Positions 37,786 to 47,092 of a stretch of 64,000 nucleotides of DNA are shown here, piece by piece. Location: positions 62,001-126,000 of the forward strand of contig JAHBNG010000001.1 of the NCBI GenBank assembly GCA_019217005.1, read 5' to 3'. The translations under genes and the position numbers were made by a program. The notes beneath the pieces were generated by a model. It was not told the origin of the DNA and made no database searches. It saw nothing but the letters and a program-made list of their open reading frames with translations. How positions within the stretch are numbered: position 1 is the first letter of the stretch; each line of letters opens with the position of its first letter. The DNA is from Chloroflexi bacterium TSY. Its GTDB lineage: Bacteria > Chloroflexota > Anaerolineae > Caldilineales > Caldilineaceae.

Positions 37786-39385
37786 GGCTTGTTAGACCCC
37801 GAAATCAAACGCAAATCGGCCGAGAACATCGCGCTGGCGACAGTAGGAGAATCGGGTGTACGCCCCCTGCAAAGCTTTGTGGGTCAGAGCCGCTGGAGCG
37901 GTGAAGCGATGCTGGCGGAACATACTCGACAGACAGGTGAGTTGTTGGGAGACGCAAATGGCGTCTTACTCCTGGATGGGAGCGACATTCCCAAGCAAGG
38001 AGAAGAGTCAGTGGGCGTCAAGCGGCAGCGGTGTGGCGAACTGGGCAAGATCGCCAACTGTCAAGCCGGAGTCTTCCTGGGATATAATAGCTCTCATGGC
38101 TATACCTTACTGAACTGTCGGTTGTATATCCCCCAAGAATGGTTTAGTGATGAGTATGCAGAGAAGCGGTACAAAACCGGTCTTCCCACTGACCTGACCT
38201 TCCAAACAAAAAATGAATTGGCTTGGTCCATGATTGAGCAGACGCACGCCCTGGGTGCGTTGCCCATCCGCTGGATCACTATGGATGAAGCCTTTGGCAA
38301 AGATACTCATCTGCTTGACTGCATTGATGGCCAAACCGCTTACAGCTACTTTGCTGAAGTGCCCAAAGAGACTCGTGTCTGGACCTCCAGCCCCCAGACC
38401 TATCTGCCCGCATCATCTGGACGCGGGCGCAAAGCTCAAGCTCCGCGTCCGGCCTGGTGAACCTACGCCTCTCACCGTTGCTCAACTCGCTGACACCTTC
38501 CAGGAGCATGAGTGGCAACAGCATGTTCTCAAAGAGGGCTCCAAGGGCTTCATCGTTGCTTCCATTGCTTGTCGCCGCATTGTCTCTGTCCGCAATGGGC
38601 TCCCCGGTTCTGCTCTCTGGCTCATCGTCCGCCGCAATCCCGATTGCTCTCTGCAATACTTTCTCTCCAATGCACCCCTTGAGACTTCCTTGGATGACTT
38701 CGCCACTGTTTCTGCTTTGCGTTGGCCCATTGAAACCATTTTTGAACAAGCCAAGCAGTTTCTCGGACTCAACGAATATGAAACTCGCAGTTGGCTCGGT
38801 TGGCATCATCATATGACCTTAGTCATTTTGGCCTTTGGTTTCTTGGCTCGTTCTCAGTTTTCCTCAAATATGATGCCCCCGCTCTCACTTTGCCACAGGT
38901 TGTTGAACTTCTCCATGCCGTTCTGCCTAAACCTGTCTTGACACTCGCTGAGACTATCGAGCGCCTTCGCTACAAGCAACGTCGTCTTGCTTCCGCTAAA
39001 CGCTCGCATTATCTTGTGCAAAAATCGAACATTATCGAGCCTTTACTTGATGCACAGTAGTATTAGAGCAGTCGGCGTTGTTGATTGACCAGGCGGCAGA
39101 GGCTGGCGCGGTGACGCGGTTGGTCTATACGTGTGAGTCTCGGCAGACGCAGGCGTTTACGTTATCGGGTCGTGTTTTTCAGTTTGGGAACAATGATCGG
39201 CGGCGGGTGAATGCTGTGGATTCTCGTTTGGTTCCGAATTTTTTGGATGAAGATGGGCGTTTTTTCGGTTGTTTTGCTCTGTTTGATGAGAGTGTTTATC
39301 ACGCGGATGGGACGGTGAAAGAGTCCTGAGTCCAAGGTCCGTAGTCCAAGGTCTTAGGTTCTGGGTTAGATGAAAGGAGTGTTGT

Positions 39386-39496
39386 ATGGCGCAGGTTGCG
39401 TTGGTGACGGATAAGGGTTGTTTGAGTGGTTCTGGGTTGGCTGAGGGAACAACGGGTCAGGTGTTGGCGCAGGGGGTGGATGGTGCAGGGGTTTGA
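39386..39496 (+). CDS. Tiny phage ORF 1
   Basis: 36 residues, MAQVALVTDKGCLSGSGLAE onward, with AAGGAG upstream. Overlaps the next ORF by 17 bp. G-rich coding matches the phage block. Function unknown. Confidence 0.35.
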   Translation: MAQVALVTDKGCLSGSGLAEGTTGQVLAQGVDGAGV

Positions 39497-39605
39497 TTTT
39501 AGTCAGATGAATGCGGTGCAGGTGACGGCGCTTGCGACGGCGTTGCGGGGGGAAGTGGTGCAGGATGCGTTTGGTGTGGAGTTGGGGTATTTGTTGCCGC
39601 TGTGA
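39480..39605 (+). CDS. Tiny phage ORF 2
   Basis: 41 residues, MVQGFDFSQMNAVQVTALAT onward, ending GYLLPL. GGGGGTGG lies before the ATG. Function unknown. It is followed by a GAGGCT/GAGGAA hexamer-like tract and a 24-codon ORF (39660-39734) that reads through the palindrome at 39702. Confidence 0.35.
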   Translation: MVQGFDFSQMNAVQVTALATALRGEVVQDAFGVELGYLLPL

Positions 39606-39701
39606 AAACTGAGGCTGAGGAAGAGGCTAAGGCTGAGGAAGAGGAAGAGGTGCTAAGCAATGGTTTGGGTAGATGGCGAGGCTGATTCGTTTGTGGTGAA
39701 T

Positions 39702-39722
39702 GAACAAACAGGCTGTTTGTTC
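39702..39722. repeat. 21-bp palindrome, copy 3
   Basis: Same arms. Here it lies inside a possible 24-residue ORF as NEQTGCLFY. Confidence 0.8.
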
Positions 39723-39778
39723 TACGGTTGGTGAAGATTCACGGCAGGGCTTTTCGATTGGAAGAGGAGAATGGGAGA

Positions 39779-40904
39779 ATGGCTGTAAATGTCGTAACAA
39801 CTGACAATCTGGGGAATTCGTTTGATTTGGGGACGATCGAGGCGGGCAAGATTCATCTCAATTTGGCGGCTGGTGAGCTGGTGCGCAATGCTGCCACGGG
39901 TGAGATTGGTCTGGATCCGGCTGCGGTTGCGAATGGGGAGACGTTGACTGCCTTGGTTGAGGCGGGTGGGATTCTGACGTATACCGATGAGGCTGGGAAC
40001 GCGACCCATATTGATTTGAATACGCTGTTATCGAATCTGGAGACGCTGACGACGTTGGTGGCTGGCACGACAGCGGCGGCGGCGCTGACTTACACCGATG
40101 AGGCGGGCAATGCAAATGTCATTGACTTGAGTACGGTGATTGCGGAGGGTGAGACGCTGACGGTGCTGGCGCTGAGTGGGACCACGCTGACGTATACGGA
40201 TGAAGCTGGCACTGCAAATGCGATTGATTTGGCCCCGGCGATCGCAGCAGGGGAGACAGTGACAAGCATCTCTTACAATACTCAGTAGATCCAAATTTGG
40301 CGTTTTTGGCTATTTTCAGTCGAGATTGCAGGGATTTTGGAGTCATTTATTCAGATTTCGGTTACAGAAAACAACCTATTTCATATCTGAAAATCGCCCA
40401 AATCTAACGCAAAAACTAGATATCGACCGGCAAATTTGTATTTATGTCAACTGTTTAGCCAGAATTCTCTCTCAAAACCTGAAATTTGGATCTACTGATA
40501 CTGGCACAACGACATTGACTTACACGGATGAAGCTGGCAATCCGACCAATATCGATTTGAGTGGTTTGACGACGGATGTCTATGTGGATGGTGCAAGTTT
40601 TGACCCCGGCACCATGGTGCTGACGTTGACTGACAATGATGGGGGCACGCCGAATGTAACGGTGGATCTGTCGTCGCTGCGTTCCTCTGTGACAGATCAT
40701 GGCGATGGGACTTGGACGCATGATGATGGGAGTGGGACCACGGTGACGATTCGTTCGATTAGTGCGGATGTGGGCAATCGGGTTGCGGCGGGTTCGGATG
40801 GGGGTGCGTTCTTGGCTGCGGGGTCGGTGCGTGCTTTGGCTGATGTGGAGGTGCAGGATGTGTTTGGGACAACGCTGTACTGGGCATTTTCAACGAATAC
40901 GTAG
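39779..40904 (+). pseudogene. Repeat fibre protein interrupted by MITE A4
   Basis: Start ATG 39779 has GGGAG upstream. N-terminal anchor VVTTDNLGNSFDLGTIEAGK, then four copies of LTYTDEAG(N/T)xxxxIDL. The last copy follows the MITE. Removing 40283-40502 (MITE plus one TACT) joins SISYNTGTTTLTYTDEAG in frame, 301 residues. The C-terminus ends TTLYWAFSTNT. The repeat type is common in phage fibres and baseplates; receptor binding is inferred. Confidence 0.85.
40283..40498 (-). mobile_element. 216-bp MITE, copy A4
   Basis: Opposite orientation to A1-A3. Duplication TACT at 40279-40282 and 40499-40502. Confidence 0.95.
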
Positions 40905-41047
40905 GTGCGAAGAGGTGAGGGGATGGCAAGATGACGAGACGACAGGATGACAAGAAGACAAGAAGACAGGATGGCAAGATGGGAGGATGAGGGGATGAGT
41001 GGGTGGCGTTTGGTCGTTTTGTTGTTGTGGATGAAAAGGGATGGTGA

Positions 41048-41725
41048 ATGATGGCGATGAATGTTGTGACGCCAAGCAATCTTGGTCCTGAGTTTGATCA
41101 GGGGACGATGGTGGCGGGGAAGATTAGCAACTTTCCTGAGATGGATACGGTAACGCGGGATGCAATTTCTTCTCCTGCGGCGGGGATGCGGATCTGGAAT
41201 TCTGATACGAATCAGATGCAGCGATATGATGGCTCAAGCTGGGTGGAGATTGGGGCTGGTGCCGTTGGGGGTCCATGGGGGAAGTTTGTTTCAGTTCGGA
41301 ATGCCAATTTGACCCAAGAGTTGAATCAAGTGGTGGCAACGGCGATTGAGTGGGGGTTCATTGAGGAGAATCAGGATGCGGCTCTTTTTTCGATTCCGAG
41401 CAACAGACTGATCCAGGTTGGGGAGGATGGGAATTACCTGGTGACTTATGGGGTTGCGTTCAAGTCAATTGTCACTGGGGTAGCAAGTGCTGTGAATTTG
41501 CGGAGTTCGATTTATGTTGGGGGTGCGAAAGTGTCGGCGTGGAACTATGGTTATCTTGTGGGATCGGACGGCATTTTTGAAAGTGGCTTGGCGGGTTCGA
41601 AGGTCTTGTCTCTTTCGGCTGGGGATCAGGTGAATATTCGGATTCAGCGCAATGGTGGAACCTCTATCTCGACCCATCATAGTAGTGTGTTGGACTCTCA
41701 TTTTCAAGTGATGCGTTTGTCTTAA
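41048..41725 (+). CDS. Fibre-like protein with shared N-terminal anchor
   Basis: 225 residues. The N-terminus VVTPSNLGPEFDQGTMVAGK matches its neighbours. Residues ~35-65 carry AGMRIWNSDTNQMQRYDGSS, typical of fibre linkers. The C-terminal ~140 residues alternate like a C1q/TNF-type jelly roll (YLVTYGVAF..., GDQVNIRIQRNGG). Likely a trimeric receptor-binding or appendage protein. Intact. Confidence 0.65.
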   Translation: MMAMNVVTPSNLGPEFDQGTMVAGKISNFPEMDTVTRDAISSPAAGMRIWNSDTNQMQRYDGSSWVEIGAGAVGGPWGKFVSVRNANLTQELNQVVATAIEWGFIEENQDAALFSIPSNRLIQVGEDGNYLVTYGVAFKSIVTGVASAVNLRSSIYVGGAKVSAWNYGYLVGSDGIFESGLAGSKVLSLSAGDQVNIRIQRNGGTSISTHHSSVLDSHFQVMRLS

Positions 41726-41785
41726 GTGTTTAGACGCGGGTATTCAAGATTTCCAGGATTCATCTAATCGTGATTGGAATAAGCT

Positions 41786-42307
41786 ATGGGGATTGAATCT
41801 GTTGTGACGCTGGCTAATTTGGGCGCTGAGTTTGATATCGGTCAGATTGAGGCGGGCAAGATTCATTTGAAGTTGGACGATACGCTGGAGCAGTTGGCGA
41901 ATGGGTCGATTGCTGTTGTGGCTGCTCCTGCACACGATTATCTGTGTCAGATTTGGGCGGAGGAGAATGGGGCTTTAAACACGGGGGAGCGTGAGTGGTC
42001 ATTTGGCAATGGGCAGATGCAGGGCATGAATCCTTCGGGCAACTGGGGGGTTGTGTTGCCGTGGCCAGGTTCGATTCGTGCCATGAGTATGGGTGTTCGT
42101 GTGGGGGGAGGTCAGCAGACGCAAGTTGCGGTGCAGTTGAATGGGGTGGACCAGGATGTGATTACGATGATTGCCAATGCGACGAAGGTGTGGCGGACGA
42201 ATTTGACGGTGCCGTTTCAGGCGGGTGATGTGTTGAATTTTCGGACTGTGGCGGCTGGTGGTGCGAATGATGGGGTTGTGTCTGTGGTTGTGCGGTATGC
42301 GGTTTAG
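41786..42307 (+). CDS. Fibre-like protein with shared N-terminal anchor
   Basis: 173 residues. N-terminus VVTLANLGAEFDIGQIEAGK as in the two genes upstream. The body carries SIRAMSMGVRVGGGQQTQVA and FQAGDVLNFRTVAAGG, a jelly-roll-like pattern different from its neighbours. Start context is weak. Same anchor with a different head suggests interchangeable tips. Confidence 0.6.
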   Translation: MGIESVVTLANLGAEFDIGQIEAGKIHLKLDDTLEQLANGSIAVVAAPAHDYLCQIWAEENGALNTGEREWSFGNGQMQGMNPSGNWGVVLPWPGSIRAMSMGVRVGGGQQTQVAVQLNGVDQDVITMIANATKVWRTNLTVPFQAGDVLNFRTVAAGGANDGVVSVVVRYAV

Positions 42308-42436
42308 TGGTTGGTGGTTAGTTGCTGGTGGTTGGTTTAGGGTTTTGAAGGGCAGTCATTTGGGTGAAGAAAGTCCAAAGTCCTGAGTCCAAGGTCTAAG
42401 GTCCAGGGTTCTGAGTTCTAGGTTGGGAGATATTTT

Positions 42437-42754
42437 GTGATCGAGCATTTGGGTAGGGTTGAGGAGCGGTTGGTGGATGCTGCGCGCGTAGAGAACGGTC
42501 CGCCAGTTGGACAAGGTGTTTATGCTGCGCGTTTTTTTTCAGTAGCAGCAAAAGTCGGGTACAAATTTTTCATGCAAACAGAGGGCTGCTCTAGGATTTC
42601 ACCCCTTATGGTCATTTTTTGTACCCGACTTTTGCCGTAGCTGTTTTTTTCTTTCTTTGGAAAACTAAATTTAGACATTATTTTGCTGATGTGGGTTGGC
42701 ATCATGATTTATCTGACTTGGTGGTGGATTGAATTGGGGTCGAGGAAGAGCTAA
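42437..42754 (+). pseudogene. Small membrane (holin-like) protein split by a MITE
   Basis: From GTG 42437: MIEHLGRVEERLVDAARVEN..., cut at 42539. After the 104-bp MITE and its T-run duplication it resumes as FFGKLNLDIILLMWVGIMIY and ends SRKS at 42754. The restored protein has 68 residues and one transmembrane helix. Together with the DUF1360-like gene it would fit a lysis or membrane role; a holin is a guess. Confidence 0.65.
42540..42643. mobile_element. 104-bp MITE related to the nested IS
   Basis: Ends CAGTAGCAGCAAAAGTCGGG and the complement of CAGCTACGGCAAAAGTCGGG, matching the IS at 25400-27248. Flanked by T8 and T7 runs as the target duplication. Confidence 0.85.
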
Positions 42755-42761
42755 ACACAAA

Positions 42762-42873
42762 GGCTCAACCAGATCTCAAGGGGTAAACCCGCTTTGGTTT
42801 CGATACGGCGATGCCACTCAACCGGCGCTAGCCATTTTCGAGTTTGTCAACCCCCTGAATTCCTGAAGAGCCA
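42762..42873 (+). repeat. 110-bp dispersed repeat, copy 1
   Basis: Begins GGCTCAAC, contains CGCTTTGGTTTCGATACG and ACTCAACCGGCGCTA, and ends GAATTCCTGAAGAGCC. A diverged copy is at 58082-58193, with fragments at 58022-58060 and 59545-59573. Confidence 0.7.
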
Positions 42874-43006
42874 ACACAAATTGTCGGAACAGGAATCGGA
42901 GTTTCTATGGGCTGGTTGAGTAGAGCGCAGCGGCCTTGGAAGCGCAGCGGACTTGTCCAGGTTCGGGAGAACTGCTGAATTGTTGAATTGTGAATGGGGT
43001 GAAGAG

Positions 43007-43141
43007 ATGGCGAAAACAATGGTGAATAAAACGAAGGGGCGCTCGAGTCAGAAGGGGCGTGGAGAAAGCGGCGGAGGTCGAGCTGGGAGAGGATGTGGCG
43101 TATGGTTGAGACTCTTGTTGAAGGGATCGTCGCGGGGCTGA
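43007..43141 (+). CDS. Small basic Gly/Arg-rich ORF
   Basis: 44 residues: NKTKGRSSQKGRGESGGGRA, then VWLRLLLKG. Preceded by GGGGTGAAGAG. It overlaps the next gene by 49 bp in another frame. Real status uncertain. Confidence 0.3.
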   Translation: MAKTMVNKTKGRSSQKGRGESGGGRAGRGCGVWLRLLLKGSSRG

Positions 43142-43398
43142 TCGGTTTGGGTCTGGCTGATATGGTGGCGTTGCGGGATGGGCCGTTGGGCTTGTTCAGG
43201 CGCGTCCGTCAATTGATGACGAGAGCATGGATGCCGGCCTGGGTGCGAGAAAATGCGGATTGTGTGTTCTGTTGGGCGTTTTATGAGTCACTGTTGGGGG
43301 CCTGGCTGGTGACGATGAATCTGGGGAGTGCGCTGCTGGTTCCCTGGTTGATGGGCTTTGGGCTGGCGGTGTTTCTTTTTAAGTATGTGGGGCATTAG
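43093..43398 (+). CDS. DUF1360-like membrane protein
   Basis: 101 residues (or from ATG 43102). Helices at ~8-26 (VEGIVAGLIGLGLADMVALR) and ~65-95, with the CVFCWAFYESLLGAWLV signature of DUF1360-like proteins between them. This family occurs in phage and host genomes without known function. In the order fibre - small membrane - this gene, a lysis-associated role is possible. Confidence 0.6.
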   Translation: MWRMVETLVEGIVAGLIGLGLADMVALRDGPLGLFRRVRQLMTRAWMPAWVRENADCVFCWAFYESLLGAWLVTMNLGSALLVPWLMGFGLAVFLFKYVGH

Positions 43399-43506
43399 GA
43401 GCGTAGAACGTAGAGCGTGGAGCGTGGAGCGTAGAACGAGGAAGGCGTTGTTTGTTCTATGTTAGCTGTTCTCCGTTCTACGTTCTCCGTTCAGTTGAGG
43501 TGAGTG

Positions 43507-45213
43507 ATGCCGATTGAGAATTGTAAACTGTCGCCGACGGAGGCGATTGCGGATGGGGTTGGGGTTTTGGTCGATGATGGCACGGGTTGTGGGAAGACGT
43601 TGTTGGGTCCGGCTGGCTATTATTTGCGGGTGAATGGAGCGGGAGATGGGTTGGAGTGGGTGCAGGCGCATGAGCCGGTGCATTTTGAAACCGGGGACGA
43701 GCCGTTTGCGTGGGATGATGCGTTGCAGTGTGGGGTGATTCCTCTGCCTGGCCGGTTGGTCGACAATGGAGATGGCACGTTTACGTTTGATCCGGGAAAT
43801 GGCAGGGCGCCGACGACGTTGCGGTATGGGTGGACCGAGTCGACTGTGATGGGCAGCGTGGTGACCTTTGCCTACCCAGATGGGACGATCCTGGATGTGG
43901 ATGTGTGTGCGCTGATTGCGCAGAATTGTGATGCGACGTTGGCGGACAATGGAAACGGGACGTATACGCACACGTCAAATTCGGGTGTGCAGACGACGTT
44001 TCGAGGAGGTTGGACGGAAGCGTCTGTGACTGGTCGTGCCATCACCTTTGCGTATCCAGATGGCACGACATTGGATGTGGATCTGTGTGCCTTGGTGGCG
44101 GCGAATTGTGATGTGTCGTTGGTGGAGAATGGAGACGGCACTTGGACACACAGGTCGATTGGTGGGGTGCAGACAAGATTTCCAGGGGGTTGGACAACTG
44201 TTGTTGATAACGGGGACTCGACGCTGACGGTGACAACGCCCGATGGTGCTGTGCAGACGATTGATGTCTGTGCGCTGGTGGCGGCGCATTGTGATGCCAC
44301 GCTGGTGGAGAATGGGGATGGGACATTGACTCACACCTCAAACAGTGGGGTGCAGACGACATTTTCTGAAGGTGCTGGTGCGACACATCCGGCGGCGACA
44401 CTGACCAACGACGATGCGTCTTTCGCTTGGGATGATGCGACCCAGACGGGTAACATTCCAGTGACCACGCTGACGGAGAATGTCGATGGAACGGTCGTCA
44501 TCAATCCGGGCAATGGGGATCCAGATGTGACGATTCATGCACCGGTGATGTTGACGAATGATGATGCGCCGTTTGCGTGGAATGATGCGACCCAGACGGG
44601 CAACATACCGGTGACCAGCATCACGGACAATGGCGACAATACGATCACTGTGAATCCAGGGAATGGGGCTCCGTCCGTGACCTTTTGTGATGGCATTGTG
44701 TTGAATCGACCGGATGATCCGACAGATGAGCAGTTGACGCGTTATGATGCTGCAGCGTGTACGTTGACGATTCCGAATGCCTTGTGGGGGTTTAAGGGGC
44801 GTGATTTTGGGGCTGCCAACATTGCGTTGCCGGATGGTGTTTTTGTGAATGTGACGGACCTGACGGGTGTGGTGACGCAGGGAACCACGGCCGATACAGA
44901 TATGTCGCCGGTGGGCAACACGGATAGTTTGGTGTTGCCGATGGCTGGGCGGTGGACGATTTCGGGTGATTTTACTGTTCTTTCGGATGGCACGCCTGGC
45001 GTGACGGTGACGATTGCTTTGACGCGTAATGGGGCGAATTGGGTGTGGGAAACCTATCCGATCGGGCCGTTGAATACGATTGTGCCAGAGATCACCTTTA
45101 TCAATCCATTTTTACCGGCTGGTGATCAGTGGGGGTTGGCGATTCGGGTGGATGGCACGAATGGGGCGCAGTTGAGCACATCGTTTGTACAGGCCTTGTT
45201 CCATCGGATTTAG
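43507..45213 (+). CDS. Large repeat-containing fibre protein
   Basis: 568 residues. ATG 43507 is preferred over GTG 43504, with GAGGTGAG upstream. Residues ~85-280 hold repeats of the form VCALxAxxCDxxLxxNGxGT followed by THxSxxGVQTxF and GGWT. Later come two FAWxDATQTGNIPVT units. The C-terminal ~150 residues (LPMAGRWTISGDFTVLSDGT...) look like a beta-sandwich tip. A Cys pair recurs in each repeat. Period-7 tracts lie just upstream (43400-43500). Likely tail fibre. Confidence 0.65.
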   Translation: MPIENCKLSPTEAIADGVGVLVDDGTGCGKTLLGPAGYYLRVNGAGDGLEWVQAHEPVHFETGDEPFAWDDALQCGVIPLPGRLVDNGDGTFTFDPGNGRAPTTLRYGWTESTVMGSVVTFAYPDGTILDVDVCALIAQNCDATLADNGNGTYTHTSNSGVQTTFRGGWTEASVTGRAITFAYPDGTTLDVDLCALVAANCDVSLVENGDGTWTHRSIGGVQTRFPGGWTTVVDNGDSTLTVTTPDGAVQTIDVCALVAAHCDATLVENGDGTLTHTSNSGVQTTFSEGAGATHPAATLTNDDASFAWDDATQTGNIPVTTLTENVDGTVVINPGNGDPDVTIHAPVMLTNDDAPFAWNDATQTGNIPVTSITDNGDNTITVNPGNGAPSVTFCDGIVLNRPDDPTDEQLTRYDAAACTLTIPNALWGFKGRDFGAANIALPDGVFVNVTDLTGVVTQGTTADTDMSPVGNTDSLVLPMAGRWTISGDFTVLSDGTPGVTVTIALTRNGANWVWETYPIGPLNTIVPEITFINPFLPAGDQWGLAIRVDGTNGAQLSTSFVQALFHRI

Positions 45214-45224
45214 GAGGGTAGAGA

Positions 45225-45755
45225 ATGGAGATATTGAGCAGACCGCCCTTGAACTATTACGCAGAAGGGCAAGAAGCGTTGGCGGAGATTTTTCAGCTTG
45301 ATTCGTTGTATGAGACGCATGGCGTTGGTGTCTATGCAACGCGCGTGATGCGTTGTCTGTTCACGATTGGGCCAGGTGGTGTGCTTGGCTGTCCCGACGT
45401 GTTGGATGTCGATCTGGCCGATGAGATTGCCGAGATTGTGGCTCGTCATCCTGGCGTGACGATGGAGCATGATCACTCGCCCGTTCATGTGCGGATGCAG
45501 ATTGTGGATGGTGATGATGGAGGGGTTGAGGTTCATTTGCAGCCTGCAGGTGGGTGGACTGTGGAGTCTACAACGCTGACGGTGAATGGTGTTGTGTTGC
45601 CGGTGTTGAATCAGGAGCCTTGGCAATGGAACCAGGATCGTGAGATTGACGAATTATCGAAACTTCAATCGGATAGTGTGTTGGATCTGCATGTGGTTGT
45701 GACGTTCACGAATGGTGAAACGGAAGAATTAGAGCGACGGTATATGTATGGCTGA
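45225..45755 (+). CDS. Phage structural protein, unknown
   Basis: 176 residues, ATG with AGGAGGG upstream. Segments GVYATRVMRCLFTIGPGGVL and HLQPAGGWTVESTTLTVNGV suggest mixed alpha/beta. Its stop overlaps the next start (ATGTATGGCTGA), so the two are co-translated. No family recognised. Confidence 0.5.
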   Translation: MEILSRPPLNYYAEGQEALAEIFQLDSLYETHGVGVYATRVMRCLFTIGPGGVLGCPDVLDVDLADEIAEIVARHPGVTMEHDHSPVHVRMQIVDGDDGGVEVHLQPAGGWTVESTTLTVNGVVLPVLNQEPWQWNQDREIDELSKLQSDSVLDLHVVVTFTNGETEELERRYMYG

Positions 45756-46974
45756 TTTGGCACATTGTGCGCCTTGTGAAAAGCAGCGACCGCCCATTGG
45801 GTTGGAGACCTTTCGGCGGGTGTTGCGCTTTAACCCATATTACTTTTGGCAGCTCGCGCAGAATCCAAGCGACAACCCGGCGACCGTGATTCCCTACAAT
45901 CCATCGTCTGTGTGTGATGACGTGATTTTTGAATCGGGTCAAATTGATGGTGTGGTGGGGGGGCGGGATGATGTGTGGGATTGTATTTGTGATCTCGCGC
46001 GGCGGTTTGTGGATTACGCGAAGTTTTTTGCGGCGCCGACGTATGCTTGTCATGAGATAGACATCGGATTTGGGAGCGGATGGGATGGGCGGGGGCGGAT
46101 TCGGTTGCCCCACAATCATGTGTTGGAGATTGGCAAAGAAGCGCTGGCGCCGCTGACGGAACTGACTATTGATGTGGATGCGGATATCGTTGATTTGAAT
46201 GGCGATGGTCTGTTCGATACGGTTGAGTGTTCGTTTGATGCAACATTGCTGCCAGCGGGGGCGACGGTGGATGAACTGATTCTTGTTGTTCCGGAGGACC
46301 AAGCGCAGTTTGATGAGTGTGCCCCAGATAGTTTTTGGCGGCGTGAGATTCGACCGGCGAAGTTTGCGTTGTCGGCGGATGGGGAGACGGTGAACGTCAC
46401 TTTTCGTTCTTGGTTGACTGTGCAGCGGGCGCTCTATGCTGGAATGGTGCCGAGTATCTTGGATCCGCAGGATACGAGTATTTATTTGACGACGATTCAG
46501 GTGTGGCGGCGGTACACGGATGTGACGGGGGCCGTGCAGCTGTGGCGCAGGCCCAACGTCTGCAACTGTGTGGACACAGATGGTGCGTGTTATGAATGCG
46601 AGGATGGGGCTGCTTGTCTGTTGAATCGGGAGATGGGCATGGTTGAGTTGACGCTGGACCGGAACCTGAACTGTATTGCGTGCAAGCGTTGCATCGATAA
46701 AGTGGTGATCCACTACCGCAGCGGAGACTGCAACAATGAGGCGGTCTTTGCCCGCGCGGTGGCGGGTTGTATGAGTCGGGATCTTTGTTGCGGCAAGAGC
46801 CATACGGAGTTGCGGCATTGGCAGGAAGATTTTGTTCGACAGACGGATGAGGGTCGGTTTACGCGGGCCATCAGTCGGAGTGAGAGGCGCAGCGGGCTTG
46901 GTACGACGCGTGGGGCACTGGACCTGTATACGTATCTGCGTTCACGGCGGCACATTAAAGTTTTGCGGGTGTAG
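45748..46974 (+). CDS. Cys-rich phage structural protein
   Basis: 408 residues. About 20 Cys, clustered at ~270-300 (CNCVDTDGACYECEDGAACL) and ~315-350 (NCIACKRCID, DLCC), suggesting metal or disulfide sites. DLNGDGLFDTVE (~149-160) resembles a Ca-binding DxNxDG loop. Intact, coupled to the upstream gene. Neck or tail completion is possible; no homologue recognised. Confidence 0.5.
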   Translation: MADLAHCAPCEKQRPPIGLETFRRVLRFNPYYFWQLAQNPSDNPATVIPYNPSSVCDDVIFESGQIDGVVGGRDDVWDCICDLARRFVDYAKFFAAPTYACHEIDIGFGSGWDGRGRIRLPHNHVLEIGKEALAPLTELTIDVDADIVDLNGDGLFDTVECSFDATLLPAGATVDELILVVPEDQAQFDECAPDSFWRREIRPAKFALSADGETVNVTFRSWLTVQRALYAGMVPSILDPQDTSIYLTTIQVWRRYTDVTGAVQLWRRPNVCNCVDTDGACYECEDGAACLLNREMGMVELTLDRNLNCIACKRCIDKVVIHYRSGDCNNEAVFARAVAGCMSRDLCCGKSHTELRHWQEDFVRQTDEGRFTRAISRSERRSGLGTTRGALDLYTYLRSRRHIKVLRV

Positions 46975-47056
46975 GGTCCTGCGTCCAAAGTTCAAGGGAT
47001 AGAGGAAGAGGGTGTCGCACCTCGACAGGTTTGGTGGGCGTGCGACACCCTAATTC

Positions 47057-47078
47057 AAGTGTCACGCGCGTGACACTT
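47057..47078. repeat. 22-bp perfect palindrome (GTGTCACGC type)
   Basis: AAGTGTCACGC and GCGTGACACTT with no spacer, then T residues. An 18-bp core recurs at 50448-50465, with degenerate versions at 19672, 34858 and 47780. Acts either as terminator or protein-binding site. Confidence 0.7.
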
Positions 47079-47092
47079 TTGGATGGTCGTGA

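Larger units (their letters stand above)
36078..39060 (+). pseudogene. IS701 transposase, interrupted and frameshifted
   Basis: Pieces in order: MKLAQAVRPI (36078), then after ISAzo13 SPPLLELTEEQLAALADQL, then after MITE A3 LLDPEIKRKSAENIALATVG with VLLLDGSDIPKQGEESVGVK and WITMDEAFGKD (DDE positions), then a second frame with LRWPIETIFEQAKQFLG, then a third ending LVQKSNIIEPLLDAQ. Two frameshifts (near 38400 and 38850) make it dead. Confidence 0.85.
35926..39062 (+). mobile_element. IS701-family element carrying ISAzo13 and a MITE
   Basis: Ends TACTACTGTGCA and TGCACAGTAGTA; duplication TTAG at 35922-35925 and 39063-39066, fitting the YTAR target of IS701. ISAzo13 is inserted near the transposase start and MITE A3 after YHYMRG. 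Confidence 0.9.
35886..39329 (+). pseudogene. Head-tail joining candidate B, split by nested IS
   Basis: Left piece 35886-35925 encodes MACCGGGSSAGNL. Right piece 39067-39329 encodes EQSALLIDQAAEAGAVTRLV, then FTLSGRVFQFGNNDRRRV and VPNFLDEDGRFFG. Deleting 35926-39066 (IS701 composite plus one TTAG) joins them in frame as 100 residues. Core motifs match gene 35244-35612, so this is its paralogue. Confidence 0.85.
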
